DNA of 51,747 nucleotides from Gloeocapsa sp. UFS-A4-WI-NPMV-4B04 (GCA_019359535.1 JAHHHE010000010.1:1-51747); one strand, 5' to 3'; counted from the stretch's first letter, positions 9,510-19,557 are shown. A program made the numbers and translations. Notes: generated by a model not told the origin, from the sequence alone.

Positions 9510-11408
9510 CTAGCCACAGAAGACTGAGCGTTGTTGCTGACGCTTTTGAATTTGTTCAAGACTGCCAGTAGGAATAGAAGCAATGAGCGATCGCGTGTAT
9601 TCTTCTTTCGGTTGACGATAAATGCTTTCAGAGTCGCCTTGTTCCACAATTTGACCTTTGTTCATCACTAAAATGCGATCGCTCATAAACTTAACTACAC
9701 TCAAGTCATGAGAAATGAAAATGTATGTAAGGTTAAACTCGTCCTGCAATTCTTTCAAAAGATTCAACACTTGCGCTTGTACCGACACATCTAACGAAGA
9801 AACAGATTCATCACAAATAATGAACTTAGGATTAAGCGCAAGCGCACGGGCAATACAAATTCTTTGGCGTTGTCCACCAGAAAACTCGTGAGGATAGCGA
9901 TTCATGCGGTTAGGATGCAGCCCCACACGCTCTAATAAATAAGCTACTCGTTCTCGGCGTTGTCGCTGTGTCTTGCCAGCTGAATGAATTAAAAGCGGCT
10001 CCATTACAGCATCCCCAATTTTCATTCGGGGATCAAGCGAACTAAAAGGGTTTTGGAAGATAATTTGGATCTCTCGTCGTAATTGCTGTAACTTATGCCC
10101 ACTGAGATGTGTGACATCTTGCCCCTCAAATAATACTTGACCACCCATTGGGTCAATTAATCGCATTAAGGCGCGACCTAGCGTTGTTTTGCCACAGCCA
10201 GATTCTCCTACTAAACCGAGTGTTTCGCCTGGGTAGACTTGAAACGAAACACCATTAACCGCCATCACATAGCGTCTTGTTTTACCCAATACCCCACGGA
10301 TAGGAAAGCCAACTTGAAGGTTACGCGCTTCTAAGAAAGGCTGCTGCTGCTGTAGTTTTACCGAACGTTGCGCCCATGTCTCGGCGCTGACTTGAGGGGG
10401 ACTGCCTGGTTTTTTTTCCTGAATTTCCAGTTCTCCACTCGGTAGAACCTCAACGCTCATAAAATCGGAAACTGTAAGCAGATGTTGAGGTCGTTGATTT
10501 AAGCTAGGGCGACAAGCTAGTAAGCCTTTAGTATAAGGATGCTGAGGGCGGGAAAAAATTTGTTCTACCGATCCATACTCAACAATTTTGCCTCCGTACA
10601 TTACGGCGACACAATCGGCAATTTCCGCAATTAATCCTAAATCGTGGGTAATAAACATCATCGACATTTGGCGGCGATCGCGTAATTCCCGCAACAAGTC
10701 CAAAATAGTCGCCTGCACTGTAACATCCAAAGCTGTAGTCGGTTCATCAGCAATCAACACAGCCGGATTACAAGAGATCGCCATTGCAATCATGACTCGT
10801 TGCAATTGACCACCAGAAAGTTCATGCGGATAGCGATCGAGGATAGCTTGTTTTTGCTGGCTGACAAACTGCTGTAACTTGCGCTTGTCCAACCTGGATC
10901 TACCCGCTATTTGTTCCCAGTTATCTATATAGCGCTGCTGCAACTCCTCATCACTGGGGAGAAGCTTAACTTCTTGGAGACGGGCTAATGCTTGTCGTCG
11001 CGCTTCTTTTTCGGAAATACTTTGATGCAGCCTAATTGCTTCTGTTAGCTGAAACCCACAGGTATAGACTGGGTTAAGCGAGCTCATCGGTTCTTGGAAG
11101 ATCATCCCAATTTGACCGCCTCGGTATTTCTGCATTCGCTTTTTAGGTAGCTGTCGGAGATTTATCGGATCGCTTTTCTGCTCTTTCCGAAGCCAAATTT
11201 CTCCTCTACTAATTCTGCCTGGAGGCGGCACTAGATCCATTACAGCTAAGGAAGTTACCGATTTACCTGATCCCGACTCCCCCACAATTCCCAGTGTCTG
11301 GCCGCGATGTAGTACAAAGGAAATATCGTCAACGGCTTTAATCAGCTTTTCGTCAGTGGAAAATTCAACTTGGAGATTGCGAACGTCCAAGACAATTTCT
11401 TTACTCAT
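9510..11408 (-). CDS. Fused double-ATPase of a peptide/oligopeptide-type ABC transporter
   Basis: About 632 residues with two complete ABC ATPase domains. The first has Walker A GESGSGKS (about 48) and signature LSGGQLQR; the second has Walker A GESGCGKT and signature FSGGQRQR. Each is followed by an oppC-type C-terminal tail ([25 protein letters not shown]). This is the DppD-DppF fusion layout seen in GsiA/YejF-type importers of peptides, glutathione or microcins. The ATG at 11408 is preferred over an in-frame TTG four codons earlier. The permease and binding-protein genes are not adjacent, as is common in cyanobacteria. It acts at the inner face of the plasma membrane. The substrate is not certain. 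Confidence 0.93.
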   Translation of the reverse strand: MSKEIVLDVRNLQVEFSTDEKLIKAVDDISFVLHRGQTLGIVGESGSGKSVTSLAVMDLVPPPGRISRGEIWLRKEQKSDPINLRQLPKKRMQKYRGGQIGMIFQEPMSSLNPVYTCGFQLTEAIRLHQSISEKEARRQALARLQEVKLLPSDEELQQRYIDNWEQIAGRSRLDKRKLQQFVSQQKQAILDRYPHELSGGQLQRVMIAMAISCNPAVLIADEPTTALDVTVQATILDLLRELRDRRQMSMMFITHDLGLIAEIADCVAVMYGGKIVEYGSVEQIFSRPQHPYTKGLLACRPSLNQRPQHLLTVSDFMSVEVLPSGELEIQEKKPGSPPQVSAETWAQRSVKLQQQQPFLEARNLQVGFPIRGVLGKTRRYVMAVNGVSFQVYPGETLGLVGESGCGKTTLGRALMRLIDPMGGQVLFEGQDVTHLSGHKLQQLRREIQIIFQNPFSSLDPRMKIGDAVMEPLLIHSAGKTQRQRRERVAYLLERVGLHPNRMNRYPHEFSGGQRQRICIARALALNPKFIICDESVSSLDVSVQAQVLNLLKELQDEFNLTYIFISHDLSVVKFMSDRILVMNKGQIVEQGDSESIYRQPKEEYTRSLIASIPTGSLEQIQKRQQQRSVFCG

Positions 11409-11532
11409 AGGAGTCGGCAAGGGAAATAACAGGAAGTTAACTGGATTTTAGCAGTGCCTTTGATTATGATTTGTTATTTATGACTGTTGTTTGCAATTGA
11501 AATAATTATTCAGGATCAATACTCCTTTACTC

Positions 11533-12801
11533 TCAGACACTTTCTATTGATGGATTCTCTAAGTTTTCTAAAAAATAACCTACTAGATAAAGAGAACCAC
11601 ACAAAACTATTAATTTTTTTGAAGAAACTGCTGCCTCTAGTGCTGTAATCAAGTCTGGATAGGTGCGGCAAGCGGCTAATGGGCAAATGTTTTGTGCTAG
11701 CGTTGCCAAATCAGTAGGATTAGCTGAACTGTGATCTGGTACTGGTACTAAGTACAATTCGTCATTTTGCCGCAGTAAAGCTTTAAAAATATCAGCATGG
11801 TCTTTAGTAGAAAGCATCCCCATTACCCAAGTAACAGATTTGTCGTCTAGAGTATCGACAAAAGAGCGCAAAGCAAGGGCAGCAGCCGGATTATGAGCGC
11901 CGTCAATTAATAATTGATGGTTGCGCCAAGTTTGCCATTGCATACGTCCTGGCCACTTGGTTTTTGCCATGCCACTGGCTCTAGTTTGTGGTGATATTTC
12001 CCAACCCTGCTGTTGCAGAATTTGAAGTGCGGCTAAAGCAATTGCTGAATTAGTTAGCTGAATCTCCCCTAGCAACGGCAATGAATACTCAATTCCGTCG
12101 TATAAAGCTTTTCTTGTTCCTGCTGTGGGTAATTCTAATGCTGGTTGCGGCCAAACAGAGGGACAACCTAGCTCAATAATCCGCGATCGCACAACTGATA
12201 AAGCTTGTGGTGGTAATTGTCCCACAACAGCCGGACACCCAGGTTTAAGGATGCCAGCTTTCTCTTTGGCGATATCTGCCAATGTTGGTCCTAGTTGCTG
12301 CCAGTGTTCGCGGCTGATTGAGGTAATGATTGTCACTAAAGGGCGATCGCAAACATTTGTAGCATCTAACCGCCCTCCTAGCCCTACTTCTACTACGGCT
12401 ATATCTACCTCACTTTGGGCAAAATACAACCAAGCAGCTGCTGTAATCACTTCAAATTGCGTAGGTGATTCTGCGTCTTTAGAGATAGCGTTTTGGACTT
12501 GCAGCAGTAACTGTTTTAGCTGTTCAGGTGAAACAGGCTGTTCATTAAGGCAAATGCGTTCAGTCCAATTCACTAAATGAGGTGATGTGTAGCGTCCCAC
12601 CCGATAGCCTGCCTCAGTCAGTATAGAAGACAGGTAGGCACAAACAGAACCTTTACCGTTTGTCCCAGCTACATGAATAATCGGTACTTTGTGGTGTGGA
12701 TTGCCAAGATTTGCCAATAGCTGCTGAATCCGCTCTAAACCAAGATGCACACCAAAGCGTTGAAAAGGTTTCAGAATAGAGTCAATGTCTACATTAAACA
12801 T
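11533..12801 (-). CDS. folC: Bifunctional folylpolyglutamate/dihydrofolate synthase
   Basis: A 422-residue Mur-ligase family enzyme. It joins glutamate to dihydropteroate to make dihydrofolate and extends the polyglutamate tail of folates. Visible are the ATP P-loop HVAGTNGKGSVCAYL (about 42-56), the TSPHLVNWTERI segment, EVGLGGRLDATN, TIITSISREHWQQLG with the catalytic His region, and LLIDGAHNPAAA of the C-terminal domain. Length and order match the family. It is a stand-alone gene. Confidence 0.95.
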   Translation of the reverse strand: MFNVDIDSILKPFQRFGVHLGLERIQQLLANLGNPHHKVPIIHVAGTNGKGSVCAYLSSILTEAGYRVGRYTSPHLVNWTERICLNEQPVSPEQLKQLLLQVQNAISKDAESPTQFEVITAAAWLYFAQSEVDIAVVEVGLGGRLDATNVCDRPLVTIITSISREHWQQLGPTLADIAKEKAGILKPGCPAVVGQLPPQALSVVRSRIIELGCPSVWPQPALELPTAGTRKALYDGIEYSLPLLGEIQLTNSAIALAALQILQQQGWEISPQTRASGMAKTKWPGRMQWQTWRNHQLLIDGAHNPAAALALRSFVDTLDDKSVTWVMGMLSTKDHADIFKALLRQNDELYLVPVPDHSSANPTDLATLAQNICPLAACRTYPDLITALEAAVSSKKLIVLCGSLYLVGYFLENLENPSIESV

Positions 12802-12934
12802 GAGGTGACGAAGAGAAAAGTTGCTTCTGCTAGCATTTACTACCTATTAATTTATTCATACTCTTTTCGACAGATGAATTGCGCTCTTGAGGTGAGTCAA
12901 TGTTAAAAGTGCAATTTTAGTAGAGGATAAATTT

Positions 12935-13165
12935 ATGGCTGATAACGGAAACCGCGCCATGAGCAACCTTGAGTACGATTTACTCACAGCGTTGAAACAC
13001 AAGGCTGAAGCACTCAAGGCATATGATACTTACATTCAAGATGCACAGGAATTGCAGTCTCATCCGTGCGTAGAACTGTTCCAAAAGTTGCAACAGGCAG
13101 ATATGGAACAGGCACAAGAGATCCGTCACCACCTTCAAGAAGTAATGCAAAAAGGTAAGATGTAG
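12935..13165 (+). CDS. Small conserved cyanobacterial protein
   Basis: A 76-residue, mostly helical, charged protein (ALKHKAEALKAYDTYIQDAQ...). I recognise the type as a conserved cyanobacterial hypothetical but know no function. GAGGAT lies 6-7 bases upstream of the ATG. Codon use is like its neighbours. It has no membrane segment. Confidence 0.65.
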   Translation: MADNGNRAMSNLEYDLLTALKHKAEALKAYDTYIQDAQELQSHPCVELFQKLQQADMEQAQEIRHHLQEVMQKGKM

Positions 13166-13180
13166 TGCGCCCCAAGGCAC

Positions 13181-13239
13181 AGTGAGTAGTGAGTAGAAAA
13201 GAAGTGAGTAAAAAAAAGTTCCACTACTCACTACTCACT
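13181..13239. repeat. Perfect 16-bp inverted repeat (STRR)
   Basis: AGTGAGTAGTGAGTAG at 13181-13196 pairs exactly with 13224-13239 across a 27-base loop that contains another GTGAGTA. Each arm is itself a tandem repeat of AGTGAGT. It lies just after the small gene ending at 13165 and could act as its terminator. Degenerate copies occur near 6583 and 32405. Confidence 0.7.
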
Positions 13240-13287
13240 TTCCACTACTAAATTGAGCAAGGTATAATTCATGTTTTGCCAAAACCA

Positions 13288-14076
13288 ATGTTTTTATATC
13301 TATCAAAGCTCCTACCCCTATTTTTCTACCCTTTGGGGCTAGCGTGTGTCTTAATGGTGGCGGCTTTACTGACACTGAAAAAACGTCCACGCTGGGCAGC
13401 AGGGGCAATAACTCTCGCCTTAATTGTCTTAGTAGGGGCAAGTAATGGCTGGGTTTCGAGTTGGTTAGTACGATCGCTAGAAGCACAAATCCCGCCTGCT
13501 GTTGTTCCTACTGCCCAAGCAATTGTAGTTTTGGGCGGTGCAACAAAACCAGCGCTGCCGCCACGCCCAGGGGTAGATTTAAGTGAACAAGGCGATCGCA
13601 TTTTCTACGCTGCTCAACTTTACAAGCAACAAAAAGCCCCTCTGATAATAGTTTCCGGAGGTAGGATCGATTGGACTCGTCGGGGAACGCCAGAATCGGC
13701 TGATATGGCAAATATCCTCAGCCAAATCGGTGTACCAGCATCAGCAATTATCCAAGATCCTGACTCGCTCAACACCTATGAAAACGCTGTCAATGTCCGC
13801 AAAATTCTTAATGAGCGTGACATCCGCCAGATATTACTTGTGACTTCGGCAATGCATATGCCGCGATCGCTTTTAATCTTCAAACACCAGGGAATTGCCG
13901 TTATTCCTGCACCCACAGACTTTCTTGTGAGCAACAACCAACTGCAATCACTCAGCAGTAGCCCTCAAGCCACATTGCTAAATCTCCTGCCTGATAGCGA
14001 TCGCCTAGAGCATTTTACCCGCGCTTTAAAGGAGTACGTTGGTCTTGTCGTTTATCGCTTGCGGGGTTGGCTTTAA
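13288..14076 (+). CDS. YdcF-like (DUF218) membrane protein
   Basis: About 262 residues. Two N-terminal TM segments (about 1-60) precede a DUF218 domain: IVVLGGAT, then RIFYAAQLYKQQKAPLIIVSGG, the PDSLNTYENA motif with conserved Asn/Glu, and LLVTSAMHMPRSLLIF. This is the SanA/YdcF/ElyC group, linked in other bacteria to envelope carbohydrate or vancomycin-sensitivity phenotypes. A TTG at 13276 is an alternative start, but the ATG at 13288 gives the usual hydrophobic beginning; neither has a clear ribosome site. Confidence 0.85.
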   Translation: MFLYLSKLLPLFFYPLGLACVLMVAALLTLKKRPRWAAGAITLALIVLVGASNGWVSSWLVRSLEAQIPPAVVPTAQAIVVLGGATKPALPPRPGVDLSEQGDRIFYAAQLYKQQKAPLIIVSGGRIDWTRRGTPESADMANILSQIGVPASAIIQDPDSLNTYENAVNVRKILNERDIRQILLVTSAMHMPRSLLIFKHQGIAVIPAPTDFLVSNNQLQSLSSSPQATLLNLLPDSDRLEHFTRALKEYVGLVVYRLRGWL

Positions 14077-14163
14077 GCCTCAGTCGCTATAATTTTTACA
14101 GAAGGCTGAAGCATACAGGCAAATTCAGACTTCATACCTTATCCTTCAGACTTCAGCTTAATT

Positions 14164-14394
14164 ATGTCTCACGAACTCAGACGAATTATTCCCGCGCCTC
14201 AGCCTGAAATTGCCGACACTTTTGCGGCATATCAGGCAACAAGTCAATTTTACCGAGAAGTTCAGTCGCGTGAAGCTTTAAATACTTATTGTAAGTGGTA
14301 TTATGCCATAGCTGAACGCCACCGTCAAGAACTACAGCAAATGCGGGGCGAACTTAATATTATGCGTTGGTTTCGCCGCGAGAGGCGATCTTAA
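14164..14394 (+). CDS. Small basic conserved protein
   Basis: A 76-residue protein rich in Arg and Gln (MSHELRRIIPAP... MRWFRRERRS), with a helical middle and a Trp/Tyr cluster (CKWYYAIAERHRQEL). It is of a type repeatedly found in cyanobacteria with no known role. It follows the YdcF-like gene by 87 bases containing TTCAGACTTCA direct repeats. It faces ftrV. Confidence 0.55.
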   Translation: MSHELRRIIPAPQPEIADTFAAYQATSQFYREVQSREALNTYCKWYYAIAERHRQELQQMRGELNIMRWFRRERRS

Positions 14395-14411
14395 GTTTTC
14401 AAGTTGTGCGA

Positions 14412-14636
14412 CTAGGACAAGATTTCTAGCTCAAAATCACGCAAGTGAGCCTTAAATTTTTTACTAAACTGGACATAAATTGGGAAATTAGCGCTAATCG
14501 GCTTACCTTGCCAAACGTTAGCAAAACTTACAATTTTTCCTTCTAAGCCTTTGATGTCAAACGGTTGACTGCGATGCTCAGGATGATGGTAAACAATAAC
14601 AGATTCTTTAACACGAACGCGATCGCCTACTTTCAT
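14412..14636 (-). CDS. ftrV: Ferredoxin-thioredoxin reductase, variable chain
   Basis: A protein of 74 residues with MKVGDRVRVKESVIVYHHPEH at its start, QPFDIKGLEGKIV and NFPIYVQFSKKFKAHLRDFELEIL-like end, matching FtrV. It is the SH3-like partner that clamps the catalytic FtrC chain, letting photosynthetic electrons from ferredoxin reduce thioredoxin. The ATG at 14636 gives the usual length. A GTG at 14675 would add 13 residues. ftrC is not in this window. Confidence 0.92.
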   Translation of the reverse strand: MKVGDRVRVKESVIVYHHPEHRSQPFDIKGLEGKIVSFANVWQGKPISANFPIYVQFSKKFKAHLRDFELEILS

Positions 14637-15021
14637 ATCCCTGTAACCTAGTGTTTCCTTTTCACCGATCTGCACTGCTGCAAGTCCTCAGTACAAGTGT
14701 TTATTCAGACAATTTTTCTATTTTTACATAGAAGCGGTTGTTGGCGTAAGAAAACCTCGCCCCTTGATCAACCATGTAGACTTAACAATTAAGATTTTGA
14801 TCCAACCCATCAGCAAGTTAACTTAGCATAAACTGTTGCTATATCAAAATCTATCTCAGTCTAGCTCCAAGTTTTAGTTGCTATTTAGCTAAATAAAAAG
14901 TTTCTTTACAAAAGACTTGCAATATTTCAATTAATCATACCTTTTAAGTCGCTAGAAGCTAAAATAAATTAATTACCCTAGTACATACATAAATGTACAT
15001 TTATTAAATAAAAATTAACTT
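14637..15021. other. Intergenic region before the transposase remnant
   Basis: AT-rich DNA upstream of ftrV. It contains the ftrV promoter region and a palindrome AAATGTACATTT near 14990. No further gene or RNA is visible. Confidence 0.4.
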
Positions 15022-15253
15022 TTAGATAATAATTGATGATCGTGGCTGGAAGGTAGTCCTGAATAAGTAAAGATAGAGTGTAGATAGTAATTCTAAATAC
15101 GCGCATAGTTCATTATAGTGATGGATAAAATACCAGATAGCTCTAATATGGTTTTCTAGTTTTTTTGAGAAAGATAGGGGTTTTCTAACTAGATGTGAAA
15201 TTCGTTGCCTCAAAGTACAATTGAAGCGCGTTGGTCAAATTGGTTTTGTCCGA
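15022..15253 (-). pseudogene. Remnant of an IS1-type transposase C-terminus
   Basis: The minus strand still encodes RFNCTLRQRISHLVRKP followed by LSFSKKLENHI and IWYFIHHYN. This is the hallmark end of cyanobacterial IS1-family DDE transposases (the ...NTLRQR..LVRKTLSFSKKLENHIGAIWYFIHHYN region). Just upstream, at 15230-15253, the expected TNLTN-type residues appear in another frame, so a small deletion has shifted it. After HHYN the homology ends. No catalytic core, partner orf or terminal repeats remain. It cannot be active. Confidence 0.8.
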
Positions 15254-15344
15254 TAGCTTTATTAAAGCTGATATATTTGACTGAGTAGAATTGCAATCTT
15301 TAGTAGTGCTGTTTGCAGATTCATAGTTTTGGAGCCTAATCATT

Positions 15345-15650
15345 ATGCCTCAAGTTCATCACATGGTGCTGCTCAAATTTAAGCAAGATGTGAACGATAC
15401 GACAATTGCTGAAGTTCTGCAAGCAGTTGAGGAATTAAAGCAGTCTATTCCTGGAATTGATTACTGTTCTAGCGGTGCTTATTCCAGTCCTGAAGGATTT
15501 AACAAAGGTTTTACGCATGGCTTTCTCACCACCTTTGAAAGCGCAGCAGCACGCGACTTCTATCTACCGCATCCCAAGCACGAAATTGTTAAAAACGCCT
15601 TGTTTACTATTCTCGAAGATGCTGTTGCATTTGATTTTGTTGCTGAGTGA
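15345..15650 (+). CDS. Dabb (stress-responsive A/B barrel) family protein
   Basis: A 101-residue single-domain protein: HHMVLLKFKQDV at the start, IPGIDYCSSGAYSSPEGFNKGFTHGFLTTFES in the middle and YLPHPKHEIV near the end are the Dabb pattern. These dimeric ferredoxin-like barrels occur in stress proteins and polyketide-shaping cyclases. The ligand is unknown. ATG start at 15345. It stands alone downstream of the transposase remnant. Confidence 0.88.
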   Translation: MPQVHHMVLLKFKQDVNDTTIAEVLQAVEELKQSIPGIDYCSSGAYSSPEGFNKGFTHGFLTTFESAAARDFYLPHPKHEIVKNALFTILEDAVAFDFVAE

Positions 15651-15810
15651 ACCTAGATAGAACAGTTAGATAGAGCAGGTGTGACAAAACTAGAGAGTGT
15701 TATGCACTTTGAAACCGAATTTGAACAAACTGTTTAACCATCAAGATGACAAACGTAATCAGATGCAATCCCGCTAATGGCTAATGTTTCAGCAAGGGGG
15801 GAAGTCCAAA

Positions 15811-16245
15811 ATGTTAATAAGTTATACCTTGCTGTGGCTACTAGCAGGGGCTTTTCTTTGTTCAATAGAGCTATTTTTACCAACGGCTTTTGTTGCCTTC
15901 ATGATGGGAATCAGCGCCTTTATAGTGGCACTGATATCATTAATTTTTCCGCAGTTAGTAATACAAGTTTTCCTATGGCTAGCAATTTCTACGGCTTTAG
16001 TGTTGCTGTCTCGTCGCTTTTTACCGTCGCCACGACGCATAAATAAAATTCAGGATGCAAGAGAAGCTGAAACTTTAACAGAGATTGCACCGGGAAAAGA
16101 AGGAAGAGTGCTATATGAAGGCAATTCTTGGCGGGCGCGGTGTGCAGATCATCAAAGTGCGATCGCGCCCAATCAAAGAGTTTACGTAGTCAGACGCGAA
16201 GGAACTACCTTAATTGTATTGCCAGAAAATTTATTACATTCGTAA
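15811..16245 (+). CDS. NfeD-like membrane protein
   Basis: About 144 residues. Two or three N-terminal TM segments (about 1-70: LISYTLLWLLAGAFLCSIELFLP...) are followed by an OB-fold domain (GKEGRVLYEGNSWRARC... GTTLIVLPE). This is the short NfeD1b-type protein, which usually sits beside SPFH proteins as their membrane partner. AAGGGGGG nine bases before the ATG at 15811 decides this start over the ATG at 15784. The SPFH gene follows after 30 bases, so the pair is probably one operon. Confidence 0.88.
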   Translation: MLISYTLLWLLAGAFLCSIELFLPTAFVAFMMGISAFIVALISLIFPQLVIQVFLWLAISTALVLLSRRFLPSPRRINKIQDAREAETLTEIAPGKEGRVLYEGNSWRARCADHQSAIAPNQRVYVVRREGTTLIVLPENLLHS

Positions 16246-16275
16246 GACTTAAATAAAAAGTAGGAGGGCTAGAAA

Positions 16276-17289
16276 ATGAATGAGTTATTTTTGCTAGTAT
16301 TTTTAGCTTTAGGTGGTTCCGCTTTAGCAGGTTCTGTGAAAGTAATCAATCAAGGTAATGAAGCCTTAGTTGAACGATTGGGTAGCTATAACAAAAAACT
16401 AGAACCAGGGCTTAGTTTTGTTGCTCCTTTCGTTGATAAAGTTGTTTATCGAGAAACTATTAGGGAAAAAGTATTAGATATTCCGCCGCAAAAATGTATT
16501 ACCCGTGACAACGTAGGAATTGAAGTTGATGCCGTAGTTTATTGGCGGATTGTAGATATGGAGAGAGCTTACTACAAAGTTGAAAATCTCCAATCTGCAA
16601 TGGTAAATTTGGTACTAACACAGATTCGGGCTGAAATGGGACAATTAGAGTTAGATGAAACTTTTACTGCCCGTTCTCAAATTAATGAACTTTTACTGCG
16701 CGATCTAGATATTGCTACCGATCCTTGGGGCGTGAAAGTGACACGAGTCGAACTGCGGGATCTAGTGCCTTCTAGGGCTGTGCAAGAATCAATGGAAATG
16801 CAGATGTCGGCGGAACGTCGGAAGCGGGCATCAATTTTAACTTCCGAGGGTGATCGCGAATCTGCAATCAACAGCGCCAAAGGTAAAGCCGAAGCCCAAT
16901 TACTAGATGCAGAAGCGCGTCAAAAGGCAACAATTCTCCAAGCCGAAGCACAGCAAAAAACAATCGTTCTGCAAGCCCAAGCAGAACGCCAGCAGCAAGT
17001 ATTAAAGGCTCAAGCGACAGCTGAAGCACTACAAATTATTACTAAAACACTGCAAACTAACCCTGGTGCGCGGGAAGCCCTCCAGTTCTTACTTGCCCAA
17101 AACTATCTAGAAATGGGAATGAAGATTGGCAGCAGCGACAGTAGTAAAGTGATGTTTATGGATCCGCGCTCTATTCCCGCGACTTTAGAAGGGATGCGTT
17201 CAATTGTTTCAGACACGACTGGGGCTAATCTTAACCCACTATTTGCAACCGAAGAATTACCTCAAGTGAATAGCGATCGCCCGAATTAA
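16276..17289 (+). CDS. SPFH/Band 7 protein (paraslipin/QmcA type)
   Basis: A 337-residue stomatin-like scaffold. A short N-terminal membrane anchor (about 1-18) precedes the SPFH domain ([16 protein letters not shown] through [11 protein letters not shown]), then an Ala/Gln/Glu-rich coiled coil (about 190-255: [22 protein letters not shown]) that drives oligomer formation, and a [12 protein letters not shown]-terminal motif. It probably organises membrane microdomains or quality control with the NfeD protein upstream. GGAGG before the ATG. Confidence 0.93.
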   Translation: MNELFLLVFLALGGSALAGSVKVINQGNEALVERLGSYNKKLEPGLSFVAPFVDKVVYRETIREKVLDIPPQKCITRDNVGIEVDAVVYWRIVDMERAYYKVENLQSAMVNLVLTQIRAEMGQLELDETFTARSQINELLLRDLDIATDPWGVKVTRVELRDLVPSRAVQESMEMQMSAERRKRASILTSEGDRESAINSAKGKAEAQLLDAEARQKATILQAEAQQKTIVLQAQAERQQQVLKAQATAEALQIITKTLQTNPGAREALQFLLAQNYLEMGMKIGSSDSSKVMFMDPRSIPATLEGMRSIVSDTTGANLNPLFATEELPQVNSDRPN

Positions 17290-17291
17290 TC

Positions 17292-17747
17292 TTATTTAAC
17301 TCCAATGCTTGCTGGCTCAAGTTCTTGGCATTGGTTACACAAGCCAAAAAACTCTAAAGTGTGGTAAAAAATCTTAAATTTGTGGAACTGGTGCAGCTGA
17401 ATTTCTAATTCATGTACAGGACATTCATTAATCGGGATCGATTTACCACACTGAAGGCACGTGAGATGGTGCTTGTCTTGTTGCACGGAACTGTAGAGAG
17501 ATTCGCCAGAAGCCAATGTCCGCACTTGAACTACGCCTTCTAGTTTTAGTGCTTCCAGGGCGCGGTAGACTGTAGCTAAACCAATACTCTGGCTACCGTT
17601 ACGCAGTTGAACGTAAATGTCCTGAGCAGAAATAGCTCGATTCAAGGTTTGCAGCAGGGTTAGAATCCGCTCCTGGTTACGGGTGCGTCCGGTCATAGAT
17701 AATTGATTTATATTTTTGACTGTAATTGACACCGAATAACGGCTCAT
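17292..17747 (-). CDS. Fur-family metalloregulator, Zur/FurB-like
   Basis: A 151-residue DNA-binding repressor. The winged helix (about 20-90, SIGLATVYRALEALKLEGVV recognition helix) is followed by a metal/dimer domain with HHLTCLQCG and a C-terminal CNQC, the two CxxC of the structural zinc site. The sequence resembles cyanobacterial FurB/Zur (IPINECPVHELE, HTLEFFGLC), a zinc-uptake regulator; a peroxide-type role is less likely. The real start may be the internal Met at residue 18 (17696), since the first 17 residues are not typical. It is convergent with the SPFH gene, with a 2-base gap. Confidence 0.85.
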   Translation of the reverse strand: MSRYSVSITVKNINQLSMTGRTRNQERILTLLQTLNRAISAQDIYVQLRNGSQSIGLATVYRALEALKLEGVVQVRTLASGESLYSSVQQDKHHLTCLQCGKSIPINECPVHELEIQLHQFHKFKIFYHTLEFFGLCNQCQELEPASIGVK

Positions 17748-17825
17748 CTATAAGCTATCTCAAACTGATCCGCTTTTTGATTAACTCAGCTTGACCCAGG
17801 AAAACGATAGGATAGCTTTTGTTGG

Positions 17826-18119
17826 ATGGAGAAAAAGCGAGTGTTACGAAAGTTTAAGGCTCACGTCTATGTTACGCTGCGACCTTCGGTTCTCGATCCA
17901 GCTGGTACGGCTGTACAATCTGGGTTACAGCACATGGGCTATGAAGTGGAACAGGTGCGAATTGGTAAGTATATTGAATTAATTTTGACAGCTGGTAATG
18001 AGAATACAGCACGGGAACAGCTAGAGCGAATGTGCGATCAGATGTTGGCAAATACCGTAGTTGAAAATTATCGATTTGATTTAGTAGAAGTAGCTATCGA
18101 AATGGGAGGAGCTAGATGA
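17826..18119 (+). CDS. purS: Phosphoribosylformylglycinamidine synthase, PurS subunit
   Basis: 97 residues. PurS bridges PurL and PurQ and channels ammonia in the fourth step of purine synthesis. Visible are [36 protein letters not shown] and the C-terminal YRFDLVEV. Its stop overlaps the purQ start (ATGA), so the two are translationally coupled. ATG start at 17826. It is divergent from the Fur-family gene across 78 bases. Confidence 0.96.
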   Translation: MEKKRVLRKFKAHVYVTLRPSVLDPAGTAVQSGLQHMGYEVEQVRIGKYIELILTAGNENTAREQLERMCDQMLANTVVENYRFDLVEVAIEMGGAR

Positions 18120-18796
18120 AATTTGGGGTTGTTGTTTTTCCCGGCTCGAATTGCGATCGCGATGTTGCTTATGTCACCCGCGATTTACTGTATCAGTCGA
18201 CGCGGATGGTTTGGCATGAGGAAACCGATATTTCTGATTTGGATGTAGTAGTAATTCCCGGCGGCTTTAGTTATGGGGATTATTTGCGCTGTGGTGCGAT
18301 CGCGCGTTTTTCTCCCGTAATGCAGCAAGTACTAGAACACGCTAGGGAAGGTAAGTTTGTTTTAGGGATCTGCAATGGTTTTCAGGTATTGACTGAAGCG
18401 GGGTTATTACCTGGGGTGCTAATGCGGAATCGAGATTTGCATTTTATTTGCGATCGCGTCCCGATTAAAGTTGAAAGTACAAATCTACCTTGGACACAAG
18501 CTTATTCACCTGAGCAAATCATCACTTTGCCGATTGCTCACGGAGAAGGTCAATTCTATTGCGATCAGCAGACCTTATCACAGCTAGAAACTAACGGTCA
18601 AGTCCTGTTTCGCTACGAGAGTGAAAATCCCAACGGCTCAATCAACAATATTGCTGGAATTTGTAATCGTCAAGGCAATGTTTTAGGAATGATGCCGCAT
18701 CCAGAAAGAGCGTCAGATGCGAGATTGGGTAGTACAGATGGGTTGAAGTTGTTTCAGGGGTTGTTGAAGAGAGTGGAGGCGTTAGCGCAGTTATAG
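18116..18796 (+). CDS. purQ: Phosphoribosylformylglycinamidine synthase, PurQ glutaminase subunit
   Basis: 226 residues, class I glutamine amidotransferase. It releases ammonia from glutamine for FGAM synthesis. The nucleophile Cys sits in [10 protein letters not shown] (about 86), the catalytic His and Glu in [10 protein letters not shown], and [10 protein letters not shown] is the PurQ signature. Length is normal. It is coupled to purS by a 4-base overlap. purL is not in this window. Confidence 0.97.
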   Translation: MKFGVVVFPGSNCDRDVAYVTRDLLYQSTRMVWHEETDISDLDVVVIPGGFSYGDYLRCGAIARFSPVMQQVLEHAREGKFVLGICNGFQVLTEAGLLPGVLMRNRDLHFICDRVPIKVESTNLPWTQAYSPEQIITLPIAHGEGQFYCDQQTLSQLETNGQVLFRYESENPNGSINNIAGICNRQGNVLGMMPHPERASDARLGSTDGLKLFQGLLKRVEALAQL

Positions 18797-18803
18797 ACAT
18801 CAG

Positions 18804-19397
18804 TTACATAGACATAACTAACTTGAGATCCAGAATAAACCCTGGTAGTACATCTTCTCCTGACAAAGTTGCAGGCTGTTCAAGAATCTCGACATTCTGA
18901 TTGAGGCGATAAATTTCCACTCTCCGCGCTTTTGTGTCGATTAACCACCCTAAACGTGCGCCATTGTCAATATACTCTTGCATTTTCGCCTGAGTTTGTT
19001 TGACCGAATCAGTAGGAGAACATAATTCCACTACAAAATCAGGACATAAGGGGAGAAATTTTTGTTGCTGTTGTGGAGTGAGAGCTTCCCAGCGTTCTTG
19101 CAGCACCCAGGAAGCATCAGGCGAACGCGCCGCACCATTAGGCAGTATAAAGCCACCAGAGGAGTCAAAGCCAACGCCTAGATTATGCTTCTTGTTCCAG
19201 ATTCCTAACTGCACGACAATTTCAAAGTTGCGCTTGCTAGTTTCTCCTCCAGTTGGTGGCATAATCAGTAATTCTCCTGCTTCTGTGCGCTCAAATCTGA
19301 AATCGCGGTTATTCTGACACACCTGAAAAAACTGCTCATCAGTCAAGTCAATTTTCAATTCCAGGGTAGGAGGTAAAGTAATTGTCGCCACGTCCAT
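18804..19397 (-). CDS. Uma2-family (DUF820) endonuclease-like protein
   Basis: About 198 residues with a PD-(D/E)XK nuclease-like fold. SPDASWVLQERW supplies the Asp, and FVVELCSPTD the E-x-hydrophobic core, followed by KMQEYIDNGARLGWLID. This is one of the very expanded cyanobacterial Uma2 families; the cellular target is unknown. The ATG at 19397 is preferred over a GTG at 19418. It is convergent with purQ across 7 bases. A paralogue lies at 51018-51596. Confidence 0.9.
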   Translation of the reverse strand: MDVATITLPPTLELKIDLTDEQFFQVCQNNRDFRFERTEAGELLIMPPTGGETSKRNFEIVVQLGIWNKKHNLGVGFDSSGGFILPNGAARSPDASWVLQERWEALTPQQQQKFLPLCPDFVVELCSPTDSVKQTQAKMQEYIDNGARLGWLIDTKARRVEIYRLNQNVEILEQPATLSGEDVLPGFILDLKLVMSM

Positions 19398-19557
19398 CTG
19401 TTTAACCAATTGGCACACTTATTAATCTAACTCTGATTCGTTATTTAGCAGGTGCAGAGGTCTAAAAGGCAGCGCTGCTTGGAGAATCTAAGCGATCTGT
19501 TTGGGAATATTAGTGACAAGATCAAGTAATGAAGCGATCGCGTATAAATAATAAAAT

